A DNA stretch of 64,000 nt, taken from assembly GCA_019633425.1 (NCBI GenBank), contig WSUB01000029.1, forward strand, positions 124,001-188,000. Reading direction: 5' to 3'. The notes under the pieces were generated by a model that did no database searches, was not told the origin of the DNA, and saw only the letters and a program-made list of their open reading frames with translations. The first letter of the stretch is position 1; every line of letters begins with the position of its first letter. Positions 54,636 through 64,000 of this stretch are shown here, piece by piece. This stretch comes from Tulasnella sp. 424 (taxonomy: Eukaryota > Basidiomycota > Agaricomycetes > Cantharellales > Tulasnellaceae). Both the position numbers and the translations under genes were made by a program.

Positions 54636-55453
54636 ATGCGAGAGCAATTAGGCGGGGTCGACCCGGATGCATGGCGGTGGGCTAGGGTTCGATGGCTGGA
54701 AGGGATCGCGACATCCGGTGGCTGCGATCGGAGCACTTGTCTCTTAAGCCGGCTAATTGAGAGATATCGTCAGGAGTGGCAACAGGGACGAGTTGGACAA
54801 AGGGTAGCGCTCACCGACGCTCCTGGGGACGATGCGGCAGTGGCAGAGGGCTTAGACGCAGAAGCTGTTACGGCGGTCACGCTGCTAGCCGGTAGGGTGC
54901 TTGATAAGAGTCCTGAGCCGTTGGGGTTCGCGGGGTTGCTTGGATCAGATGGCTCTACGTCAGCCGAGGTTCCACGGTTGTTGCTCCTGATACTCAGTTT
55001 CGGACTGAGAACGGCTGCAAGTATGATGGCGACAATGATAGCGAAACACACGCATAGTTTGGCCTGTAATTCGACCGAATGGCTCAGTCGACTATACATA
55101 TAGGAAACGGGTTAGCGACTCACCCATACGGGTATAGGTCGTGGTCGTCGTTTAGTCGGGCCTGCCGGCGGAAACTTATGCTGCGAGTTGTGGCCCGAAT
55201 GATCCTCAGAAAATAATCCGCCTGTCTCTTGGGGTCCTCCTCTATAGCCCCAGTACGGCTGCTGCTGGTGGATCTGGTCGGAAGATTCAGCAAATACCCC
55301 GCCCGTCCCTTGGGGGGAATAAGGTCTGAAGAAACTGGTTGTTCGGGGAGAATTATACACTTTGCCTGTCCCTCGAGGAGGATCAGACCCAGCAAATCCT
55401 CCGCCTGTCCCTTGGGGAAGATAAGAGTTGAAGTAACCAGGTGGTCGTGACAT
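54636..55453 (-). pseudogene. Truncated inverted copy of the heparinase-like lyase gene
   Basis: Minus-strand reading starts MSRPPGYFNSYLPQGTGGGF and has FFRPYSPQGTGGVFAESSDQ, GPTKRRPRPIPVW, an intron, then the membrane helix CFAIIVAIILAAVL and a Ser/Pro/Ala linker. The 12-bp repeat is missing. The next exon starts at the same acceptor as the parent but reads P-A-stop (CCGGCTTAA where the parent has CCGGCTTACGCG). Homology ends near the MRPD-like segment. No catalytic domain is present. Confidence 0.9.
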
Positions 55454-56890
55454 CGGGGAAGGGCGTTTCCAACGAGAGATCGTGTCCTTCAAGAGCTCTC
55501 CGAATATATACGTCAATCGCCTGCAGACTAACACGTTTTCAAAGTGCAATTTGTGGCTGACTCATTTACCACGCGCTTAAGCGCCAAGTGGCTGCAGGAA
55601 GACTATCTGAAACTCTCACAATAGCACATAGAAACTGGCGGGAGTTCTCCGGTAAAAGGTGCGAGTGATTAACAGATCGTCGAAGCAACCACATGCCAAT
55701 CCCCCGCACTTGAAGACAGGGGGAACACACAGACCCAGCTCCAAGCCACGGTGAAATATCAAGAATATCACAAAGGGTACACTGTGCTTGGCAATGGTGA
55801 AAATGGGGAGGCCATATTATGTTACGATGGCGAAAGGTCGACGAGCGTGACCTACTAGAATAAAATGGCCAAAATCAAAGGATTATCTCCGTACTTTCCT
55901 CTATAGCAGCTTGGAGGCCGGAAAGGCCGTGGAACAGTTCTGCTCAGAACCCGTGTATTTGACCTCATTCGCCTCACCCAACATTCAGTCCGGTTTCGGT
56001 CGAAATTGAGGTTCTGATCGCAATCTACTGTAGAAGCTTGGGGAGATGCGATGCTCACCTGACTACTCTAAACAGCGTCGAAGCGAATGAACCCCTAACC
56101 CCTAGAACCATGGTTATAGTTAGAACTTGTGATCGATGATGCGTCAGACTTTCCGTTGCCTAGAGGGAGAGGGTTGGAAGGCTAACGGGCGCGTTTGTGC
56201 TGGATATGGGATGTGACACCGCGATCGGGCGGCATCGTGTGGTTGGCGGCGTTGAGGGGAGGCTTGCTGGGTTCAGTGTCCACAATCTGGTCGTCCGAGC
56301 TCAGTCCGGTGTTTCAGAAATCTAAGGTCCTCCATAATCGACATTTTATCTGATTTCTATTGATTCTCCTATCCAAGCTTCTCATCCCGGCCCCTGCGAG
56401 TCTCGGGTGTGAACAGTTCGTAGTTTGCAATGGAGGTATCCATAACTCCAAGGCTATGCGTGAACGTCAGAGAGTTCATTAATATTGTGAGGACTGCCGC
56501 TCCCGAATAGAACTTGCCATTGGCCATGTCGAGGACGACATCATGCCGAAATCCCTGCACACGCAACACGCATGCTGCGTTGACACGCCTTCGTGATCCC
56601 TTCTGCTGCCAAATATGGTAACAATTAATCCCTTTTAGAAATGCGGCTTTAACTTCCCTTCACAAAGTAGCTACGAGGGTTAATAGTACTATCCTCTAGC
56701 ATCAATCTGGCGGCCTGGCGAGTGGAGCGCGTGAGTTCCGCGTTGCCGGGTAGCGGACAGAAGTGAGGCGCGGGTCGATCTTCATTGTTGTGTGAGGGCA
56801 GGGAAAGTTGGAATGACTAAGTCGGACCATACATATTACGCGATTGACGTGCTTCCGGAAAGGGGTGGCTTGACGCACGGGATGAACTAG
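55454..56890 (-). repeat. Right arm of the large inverted duplication (proximal part)
   Basis: Reverse complement of about 14090-15677. It includes the upstream region of the lyase copy and a short minus-strand open frame at 56369-56569 (GFRHDVVLDMANGKFYSGAA, GVMDTSIANYELFTPETRR) that is more intact than the left-arm equivalent near 14440-14600. I cannot assign that frame to a family; it may be a gene remnant. Confidence 0.85.
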
Positions 56891-58925
56891 GCCGAACCTA
56901 TTTTAATGGGCGCCATTTTACTGATGATAACTCAGTTAGGACATAGTACATCTCGTCTAGAGTTGGACGGTGCGGTGATCGATCGATGGAAGACGACGGC
57001 GACCCTGAGCCTTTCGTCACAGACAAACTTGAGCAAGGCACAGCCTACGGCTGTACAGCACCTTGCTCACCGACTCGCGGCATTCCGCTTCCACGTACGA
57101 AATTTGAAGAGGTATATAGATTGGTAGTAGACCGCAGAAAGCCGTATAGTGCAAAAAAGAAAAACTGCTAATTGGTATTCGGATCGCGGTGAAGGAGCCA
57201 GGAAGGAAAATGAAGCTCGGAGGAGAGACTAGCAAACAGTGAAGACGAGAACCGAGAAGTCTTTCCAAGAGCGAGATCACTGTTAGGGGGTATTGGGAAC
57301 ATATTGTGGACCAAGTCACAGTAGAATCAGGCTTATCGGTTAGAGGCATGAGAGCTGGGTGACCAATTACCCCTCCAAAGTCAGTCATATCAGTTATGGG
57401 AGATAACCCGTGGGCAATAGGCAGGCTGCATGCTCTACTCGCCTTTCTGCTGGCGTCCCGGTCACAGAGGAGGGGGCTATCGGAAGGTCTGATATTGTAG
57501 GATCGTTTCCGGATGGAAGTTGCCAGAATACGGACGGGCATACGATGTCAATAATTTGGTGAATGGTCGCCATGACAGTTGAATCGTGTGTGAAACAGAA
57601 ATGTTCCGGGGTGAAATGGACTTCGACGATGGCACCGCGGAGGCCCTTCTCATAACGCATGGTTCAATAAGCTTGCAATCAACACAGTATGCAGGCATCG
57701 GCTGTATAATATGGGACCCGTATCAAAGAGCGGGCGCTGCTTAGGTGAGACTGGCCAGTTCCTCATTTCCTCAAATTTCTCTGAAGACCGAAAGCATGCT
57801 AGTCAATATCGCTAGTGTGCGGCGCAAGTGAAGTGGACTTGCCTTTGAGATTGCAGTGCCTACGAGGTAGTTCCTATACGACAACAGGATCCGGTTTCAG
57901 AAATGAAGTCTTGCACACAGACGTGTCGATGGTACTAAATGGACTGAACACAGGCTGAACAGCTGGAGGGACTTGCTGAAGGAGTCTTGCCACTGGAGCC
58001 TATTTCAAAGTCATTCTAGATTATAATGTCAAACAGAGAGAAGAGGGCGGTAAAAACAGACTCAGTCCCCCGCCGCTGACGACAACATACGCGTTTACCG
58101 ATTATTGCTCCCAAGGACAAACCCTACGTCGCATGGTTGTAGACATAGGCAATCTGCCCTGGTCCCATAGATTAATGCCATTTCATATATCCATCGCGCT
58201 GTCAAGGAGCTCGGGCAGAAGAACAATCCAGTTGCTACGGGACTTTGATGAGTCCTTGTTTGTGAGCGGAGGCTGCCCGATATCGAGAGCAGAAGACGAG
58301 AGGTTAGAGGAGTTGAATGCGAGTACAAAGAAGTGATGGGAGAGCATGTCAAGGAGAGCTGCAGGGAAAACGCGGTGTGATGGGTCGAGGAGGGTAGAAC
58401 TTGAAGTGACCTGAGGCCTGAAGTGAGATGAAACCGGGGAATGCGTGCACGTTACCTGTTATTGTACATCGGACACGAGTGAAGTCCAGAGCGAGAGTAC
58501 TTAAAAGTTTTCTGAAGATGAAAGATACAGATGACGGGAAAGTTTTGGGGCAGGTCGCTAGTGAGCGGGGGACTGTGTTGGTTATGAGTGGCGTGCCTGT
58601 GCCTGCGTAGCATGAGGGTTCGCATAAGGCTAGGTTGGTCGGCCTGGCGCCATGTCCATCGAGGAGGTGACCTTGGCGAGCAAGGTGACAAGCAGAATCT
58701 GTCTATATGTCCTCTATCTACATTGCATAGGAAAAAAATAAAGGAGAAGAAGGGAGGACGAGAGAGGGAAGAGCATGACGTAAGGCGTGATGTCAAGGGT
58801 CTGGATACGGGTCTGGATACGGGTCTGCATAAGGGTCCGCATAAGGGTAGGTTGGCAAGTCGAGTGAGCTGCCATTTCCTGTGTGGAGTGACCTTGGCGA
58901 GCAAGGTGACCTTGGGGAATGCGTG
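56891..58925. other. About 2-kb segment inserted in the right arm; no gene recognised
   Basis: The left arm has only about 170 bp of unmatched sequence at this point. Open frames on the minus strand (57017-57541 and 58095-58352) show no family resemblance. A 12-bp tandem repeat (CTGGATACGGGT and GCATAAGGGTCC types) occurs at about 58797-58850, and GTGACCTTGGCGAGCAAGGT is repeated near 58666 and 58890. The sequence may be an unrecognised mobile element, but ends were not definable by eye. Confidence 0.45.
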
Positions 58926-59190
58926 ATCTGCTTAGTCCATATTATTAGCTTCCACAATACGGTACTACTTGGTGTGTTGCTATGATTTGATGGCAGGGTG
59001 GGGTTAGGTTGAGGACGGTGGTCGGGCCGGCCGAGTGGACATCCGAAGTCTTCCATGCCCCGAGCTTTCTATAGTGCACACTCTTGGCGCCGTTCCCGAC
59101 GAGTGTATCTAGGAGCGACGGTGGGCAGAGTACACCCCCATTTGCAAGGGTGTTCGCCTTGTGGCTGCCGTCGCCTGTCATTGGTCAAGA
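58926..59190 (-). repeat. Right arm of the large inverted duplication (distal part)
   Basis: Reverse complement of about 13630-13920, with the blocks CTCGTCGGGAACGGCGCCAA, GAGTGTGC, CACTCGGCCGGCCCGAC and GGAAGCTAATAATATGGACTA. It sits beyond the 2-kb inserted segment, so it fixes the outer boundary of the duplication. Confidence 0.85.
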
Positions 59191-59294
59191 CGGCGTAAAT
59201 TGGGTTGCTAGCCAACTCTCTTCACTCATAAATTGGGTTGCTCGCTAACCCCTATCCACCCGCCTCGTAAATCCAAAAAGCCGATCTATGTCCC

Positions 59295-59670
59295 ATGGTT
59301 GGTGTGACTTCATGGATTATTCCTCCCGAGACGGTTGCTTCGGTTCCCGTTGAGGTCTCGTTCCCTGGGGGGATAGACCACTTATACGTCGAAAAGGTGA
59401 TGTCAGCAAGAAGAGGAACGGAAGATATGTACGGCTCACCCGATTCGATCATAAACCGAAGTTCGCCGATACTTCAGATAGCGAATTTCTCTCCCAACCC
59501 GATTAGACTCTCCCGAGGCGAAATCGTCGGAATCGGCCACGATCCCCGTCTATGGCTCGACCGATGGAATGGGAATGTTTCAGCCGAACGAGATGAACGG
59601 TACCGACATGCGTTAGCCGTTAGCAGTCTGCTGAAAAGAAGTGAAGAAGGCTCACCTCATTTCCATTCTT
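59295..59670 (+). mobile_element. LTR-retrotransposon polyprotein remnant
   Basis: An open frame of 125 aa contains TSWIIPPETVASVPVEVSFP, HLYVEKVMSARRGTEDMYGS, PDSIINRSSPILQIANFSPN and EIVGIGHDPRLWLDRW. This is the kind of segment that lies between protease and reverse transcriptase in polyproteins of Agaricomycete gypsy-type elements. No protease, RT or integrase motif and no LTR are seen around it, so it is a short fossil. Confidence 0.6.
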
Positions 59671-59933
59671 GAAACCCGACCCGGCACGTGGCTGTCGCTG
59701 TTGACGATATTGTCATGGCGCGGAACTCGGCCTCTTGGGTGCCAGGTGAACACTGGCAGGACATCAACGTACGGAAGATGGCTTAACACCCGGAGCATGT
59801 TCCCCCTGCCCGATGCACGTGTCAGGTTGTGCAGGAAGCCTCATAGGAGGTATCAAAACATTTCCCTCTCACCATTCAACTCTCTCTTCTCTTCAGTCGA
59901 CGTGCAAACTAATTGACTAGCGAGACAGTAGAC

Positions 59934-61457
59934 ATGGAAGAGCAACATCTCCAGCAGTTCAGTCGGGAGCGCTTCAACGATGGCCCGGTAGCGCTCATGA
60001 GTCTCTCGCCGCCGGAGAAAAAAAGCGAGTTCTGGAAACGTTACGACCACCTAGCAGACATTACCGACAAAAAGATGACTTCCAACCTCAGCGAGAACTT
60101 GGATGTATTATTAATCTTTGTGAGTCGCATTCGTCTCTCGTGGATCTGATACGGACTCGTACCTTCAAAACTAACTGCACCACCAACCCAGGCCGCCTTG
60201 TTCTCGGCAATTAACACGGCGTTCATCTCCCTCGCAATGCCGACCCTTTCGTCTGATCCGGTGGTTGAGACGAATACCCTCCTCCGCCTTCTTGTTACGA
60301 AGGCGGACAACAACACCCTTGGACCCGCCGACCTCTCCCCTGCATTTTCTCCCTCCTCCAACTCTGTCATTGTCAATTGTCTACTGTACGCCAGTTTGGG
60401 CTGCAGCTTACTTGCCGCGGTGGGTGCCATGATGGCGAAAGAGTGGTTGCAGAGCTTCGACCGAACGGGACAAACCGGTCCACCGGAGGAGCAAGGTCGA
60501 TTCCGACAACGCAAGTATAACGGAGTGCAGGGATGGCATTTAGAATCAATTATCCAATCCCTTCCCAACCTCCTCCTCTTATCCGTGATGCTCTTCTGCG
60601 CGGTTGTTTACCTATTCCTCCTCGCTGTCAACAAGGTCGTCGCAATTGTCGTATTTACATTTTTCAGCGGTGGGGCCGTCCTGTGCGGTGCAGCCATTGT
60701 CATGGGTGCCACTTCGCCCCTCTGTCCATACCAATCTGCTGCATCTCGTGCGTTGAGACGCACAGGGTTCTTATTCTCCCTTCAATGGTGGGGGCGTCTA
60801 TGGCGGGCCGTCATAGACCTCGCAGTTGTAAAGCTACCACAGTTCATTTTAAAGGCCCTTGATCTCGTGCGACACAATTCAAGGATCGTCTCGACGAATC
60901 CCGAGCTTGAACGGAGCACACCCTCTCCCACCGAGGCGGGCACTCCGGAAGAGGTAGTGGCTGCACAGGCGGCTCGGTGGCTGGTTGGAACAGCTTCCAA
61001 CCGAGGAGACCAAATAGCTGCAGCCCAGTTCACCTGCACCCTCAATGACACCGCATGCGCTTTTGCATTTGACGACTGGGAAACTTGGCGACGCCTTGTA
61101 TCCTTGACTCATCAAGCGTTCGATGTCTGGTCATCACAGCCGAGCGAAGGAGCCCGAAGGGTAGCGGAGGTTTTCGGATTAGCATCGTCCCGTATTCTCC
61201 TTCAATTCTCCAACGATGCCTCCAAGAGGAAGGACATAACCCAGCTCTTGCGAGATCGGCCAAGGAATTTCGGCGGGACGTTTTGGCGAGCATTTGAATT
61301 CGCGTTTACTGGAAATCCTGGCCACAAACCCGAAGATTCGGGCTATGTTTTTCATATTGCCTTTGTTTCCACAATCATCAGCAACGCCCAAGTCGTCCCA
61401 GAAAATCAATGGCGTGACCGGTTCCCAGGTTTCGGACTTCTGCCGTTACACACCTAA
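59934..61457 (+). CDS. DUF6535-type membrane protein
   Basis: Two exons (59934-60119, 60192-61457) join in frame to about 483 aa. The N-terminal segment FWKRYDHLADITDKKMTSNL followed by SENLDVLLIF, then AALFSAINTAFISLAMP, is the hallmark of the Agaricomycete DUF6535 family (F-W-x-x-Y ... L-D-(V/I)-L-L-(V/I)-F-A-x-L-F-S-A). Two further helices are around SLGCSLLAAVGAMMAKEWLQ, and around LLLSVMLFCAVVYLFLLAVN with IVVFTFFSGGAVLCGAAIVM. The C-terminal half is soluble. The family is greatly expanded in mushrooms and has no established function. The start is ATG 59934. The gene ends about 120 bp before a family B fragment. Confidence 0.8.
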
Positions 61458-61577
61458 AATCTGGCTGGCTCAAGGTAGGTCTTTGTACGAGGCTTGCAAA
61501 ACATGGCCTACAGGGATTTGAAAACATTCTCATACAATTCTTGTCAATTTCTCTACACCCCAGCGGCCAACTTGTGA

Positions 61578-61760
61578 GTGACGTTCGGAGTACCCGCATC
61601 TGCCGGCGCCGGCGGAAGATTAACATCGGATTCGTTGCCAGACGGAACGCTGGTTAAGGACATCGTGCCTCAAACTTGTTTTGTTCTGAACGGGCCGAGT
61701 GAATTCGAAAAATTTGACCCAATGCATCCAAACGTTAATGACTTGTCATTTATCGTGTAG
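61578..61760 (+). pseudogene. 3'-exon fragment of a family B gene
   Basis: Encodes GRLTSDSLPDGTLVKDIVPQ, TCFVLNGPSEFEKFDPMHPN and VNDLSFIV. This is nearly identical to the C-terminus of B4 and stops at the same codon. Upstream exons are absent; the sequence before about 61565 is unrelated. With C4 it forms the second copy of the B-tail/C block at 50.4-51.5 kb. Confidence 0.88.
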
Positions 61761-61981
61761 GAGAGGTTATGTTCTTCTGTGTCTTTTACTATGTACAATT
61801 CAAGAAGGGTTACAAAGGCTTCTAAGTACCGCGGCGTGTCAGAATACAATACTCAGCGATGGAGAGTTCTACGATATAAGAGCAAAGTACGAGTCCAAAC
61901 GGATGGAGAATTAGACCAACAGAATGGAGACGATGCAAACAAACAGTACGATACGGACGAGTCGAGAGAGAAGCAAACATA

Positions 61982-62726
61982 CTACAAACGATTGACCAAG
62001 ACTACCACAACCGATCCCACTACTGCCACGGATGTTGCTCCATGCAACCAGATGTAGAAACATATTTGGAGTAGAGCACAAAGGCCACTCGCCAGAATGC
62101 TGCCGACACCTGTAAAAAAAGGCCATTGGCGCTCGGCAACAAGGTCGGAGAAAGCGACCGACTTACTGTGGTACATCAACAGACGGAGTTTGCCTCCGAC
62201 GCCAAACGGATTAATCCAATAGGCGGCCCTTGTATGGAATGTCCGGTCCAACGGATCTTCTGGGTTTGTGATTGCATTCGGAAAGTCCATCTGCCCAAGA
62301 CCGAGCATTACCTGCCCTGAGCTCAGAATACAGCCGATACTCGAGTTGATGGAACAGTATCCCAAGGCTAGGATAGTATTCTGAATCCTTGGAGTAGACC
62401 AGCGTGAAGGGAGATAAGAGCCTGGCTCGGCAGCTTTCATCAGCACGATCAAGCACACTTCCATGCCAGCGAGGAGGGCGGCCTTAAAAGGAGAGAAAGC
62501 TGCCTAAGAATTCCCCACGAGAAATCTGAGGGCTCAAAAATCTTACCACGACAGCTATAGCCCGGTATGAGATGATCCAACGTTGATTAAGGGGCTGTAC
62601 CACCTCGGGCTGGTCATCTGAGAGGAAGTGGTCAGACGTTGCGTTGAGCTCTGGCAAACGCCAGATTCTTCACTTACAATCGAGGGGATAATGTTCAAAA
62701 GATTGAGACGCGACTCTTTGACCCAT
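61982..62726 (-). CDS. Family C four-helix membrane protein, copy C4
   Basis: Minus-strand, four exons with the same intron positions as C2, and an intact frame of about 190 aa: MGQRVASQSFEHYPLD, PEVVQPLNQRWIISYRAIAV, then MEVCLIVLMKAAEPGSYLPS, RWSTPRIQNTILALGY, a helix-2 segment, and at the end GSILASGLCALLQICFYIWL and TSVAVVGSVVVVLVNRL. The C-terminus is slightly shorter than in C2. The site of the C3 frameshift is intact here (CGTTGGATCATC). It lies convergent to a B fragment, as in the other cassettes. Function unknown. Confidence 0.75.
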
Positions 62727-63023
62727 GTCGATTACTAGTTCTCGTTCTTGTTGTTGAAGATGGTTGTTTCAAATTCTGTGGGCGGGCGAAGTTGCCTAGA
62801 CTTTTTTTCAATTAAATATTAATGAGGTCGTTTTTCTCACGGCTCATGTTACATCAGCGGGATCGACCCCCCATTGCGCAGGCCGCGAGGTTTCGATCCT
62901 GACTGGCTTCCATCATCTTCGGCCAGACTTCATCCCGAACCTGAACAGCAAGAAGAACAGCATGGTACGGGATTCGTCCTCACCGTAGGGCGCTGTTCAG
63001 AAGCTAACGACTTGCTATAATCC
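62727..63023. promoter_or_regulatory. Divergent region between C4 and the VAMP7-like gene
   Basis: Shared with 51496-52130 except for the 380-bp segment there. It contains CATCAGCGGGATCGACCCCC and TTTCGATCCTGACTGGCTTC, conserved in both copies. It presumably contains the SNARE gene promoter. Confidence 0.5.
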
Positions 63024-64000
63024 ATGCTCGGGCAGTCACTCATTTACGCCTTAGTCGCAAGAGGGGCTACGGTGCTCGCTGCGCACAGTGCGGACAAGCG
63101 GGATTTCTCTCAAGGTCTGTTCACCCATCTTGGACTCTCAATTCCACCGCTGAAGCATCTTCTTCGTGGACAGCTACACAAGCAATCCTAAGCAAGATCC
63201 CACCGAACAACTCCAAGTTAACATGTTCGTCGCTTTGAATACCCGAGGTTCCCCGCCAAACCTGGTCTCCTAACGACGTACCCCCATCCAACTTTTTCAA
63301 CAGATGTTTGGGAACAATACCTATTCCACTACATCAGCGAAGGAGGACTGACTTTCCTCGTCATGGCTGACGATGCTGTGGGGCGGTACGGAGGAAATTT
63401 GCAGTGGGAGGCGTCTTGGGGCTGACGAACTCTTTCCGTGCGCCTACAGACGAATGCCGTTCGCTTTCCTAGCAGAGCTCCAACAACGGGTAAGCTTCAT
63501 ATCACAAGACAGAGGTTTGCACATGAGCGCTCAGGCAAAATTCACGCTTTCCTAGTTCACCAGCAAGTACTCACCTGACGTCATTTACGCCGCCGACGAA
63601 TACGGATTGGACGAGTTCGATCCTGAGATCGGTCGTGTACGTTATTCCTAACCCTGGTCCATGAATCACCACTCCACCCCGACTTTTGGCGCTGCTCGCT
63701 AACGCTTCCTTTTTCTCGCAGCTGATGCACCAATTCACGACGGCTCCACCACAAGATGCGCTCAACCAAGCCCGCCAAGACATAGCGCAAGTGAAAGACA
63801 TCATGGTCCAGAACGTCGAGCAAATCCTTTCTCGAGGAGAACGAATCGAGCTGCTCGTGGATAAGACCGACACGATGGCTGGACAGGCTTGGGCGTTTAG
63901 GAGGGGTGCGAGGAGCGTGAGGAGGCAGCAGTTCTGGAGGAATCAGAAGATCATGATGCTAAGCGTTGCTGTTGGAATTGTAAGTGAAGGTTGAGAGAGA
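63024..64000 (+). CDS. VAMP7-like longin R-SNARE (partial, runs off the window)
   Basis: Exons give MLGQSLIYALVARGATVLAA (longin beta-strand), TATQAILSKIPPNNSKLT, then YVWEQYLFHYISEGGLTFLV, MADDAVGRRMPFAFLAELQQ, RFTSKYSPDVIYAADEYGLD and EFDPEIGR. The SNARE motif follows: ARQDIAQVKDIMVQNVEQIL, then SRGERIELLVDKTDTMAGQA with the zero-layer Arg, then the start of the membrane anchor (FWRNQKIMMLSVAVGI). This longin plus R-SNARE plus tail anchor architecture is VAMP7, with the fungal counterpart acting in endosome/vacuole fusion. The last visible exon ends at a GTAAGT donor near 63978, so the final exon lies outside the window. A 5' partial copy lies at 51959-52663. Confidence 0.9.

Noticed and set aside
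57017..57541. 174-aa minus-strand frame as a gene
   Set aside because: Composition and lack of any motif suggest chance within the unexplained 2-kb insert.
62850..62910. tRNA-like sequence with a GGTTTCGATCC-type box
   Set aside because: No cloverleaf could be folded around it and no A box lies at the right distance. The segment is simply conserved between the two VAMP7 upstream copies.

Overview
This window is nuclear DNA of a filamentous basidiomycete, most likely an Agaricomycete. Genes are split by many introns of about 45-70 bp with GT-AG (rarely GC-AG) ends, coding regions are GC-rich, genes sit close together on both strands, and several protein families (F-box, DUF6535-like, membrane-anchored heparinase II/III-like) are typical of that class. 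I cannot name the genus. No rRNA, tRNA, CRISPR or prokaryotic element was found.

Layout. 1-3.8 kb: a broken copy of the promoter and first exon of the neighbouring SART3/Prp24 gene, then an F-box gene. 3.8-13.3 kb: a housekeeping block of SART3/Prp24 (U4/U6 snRNP assembly), proteasome beta-3 (PUP3) and autophagy ATG13. 13.6-18.7 kb: one arm of a large inverted duplication leading into a type II membrane heparinase-like lyase. 20-31 kb: an expanded set of unrecognised genes that I call families A, B and C. 32-40.5 kb: a ubiquitin block, with UBC13 (E2) flanked by a divergent RING-H2 gene and a very large disordered RING-H2 gene. 40.8-46.3 kb: a small hypothetical gene, an orphan family C gene, SEC61-beta and gene fragments. 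46.7-51.5 kb: a second, inverted A-B-C cassette whose A member abuts a UAS-UBX gene. 51.5-59.2 kb: a graveyard of partial copies of VAMP7, the large RING gene, SEC61-beta and the lyase, forming the other arm of the inverted duplication. 59.3-64 kb: a retroelement remnant, a DUF6535-type membrane protein, a B-fragment plus C gene, and a VAMP7-like longin R-SNARE running off the end.

Main observation. Three gene families recur in one fixed arrangement: C (about 210 aa, four predicted membrane helices) is convergent with B (about 370 aa, conserved RF-[IV]-SC core), and B is divergent from A (three-part conserved head plus a hypervariable tail). The order C> <B A> appears complete at 27.2-31.1 kb, inverted at 48.1-51.5 kb (C frameshifted), without C at 20-24.2 kb, and as remnants near 42.5 kb and 61.6-62.7 kb. 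Intron positions and phases are conserved among copies while the A tails differ completely: a 10-residue basic minisatellite plus an acidic repeat, a poly-Pro/Glu-Pro tail, or an abutting UAS-UBX module. I do not recognise A, B or C, so any functional link is inference from linkage.

A second theme is segmental duplication. At least six blocks within the window are copied onto each other, directly or inverted, producing truncated pseudogenes next to intact parents.
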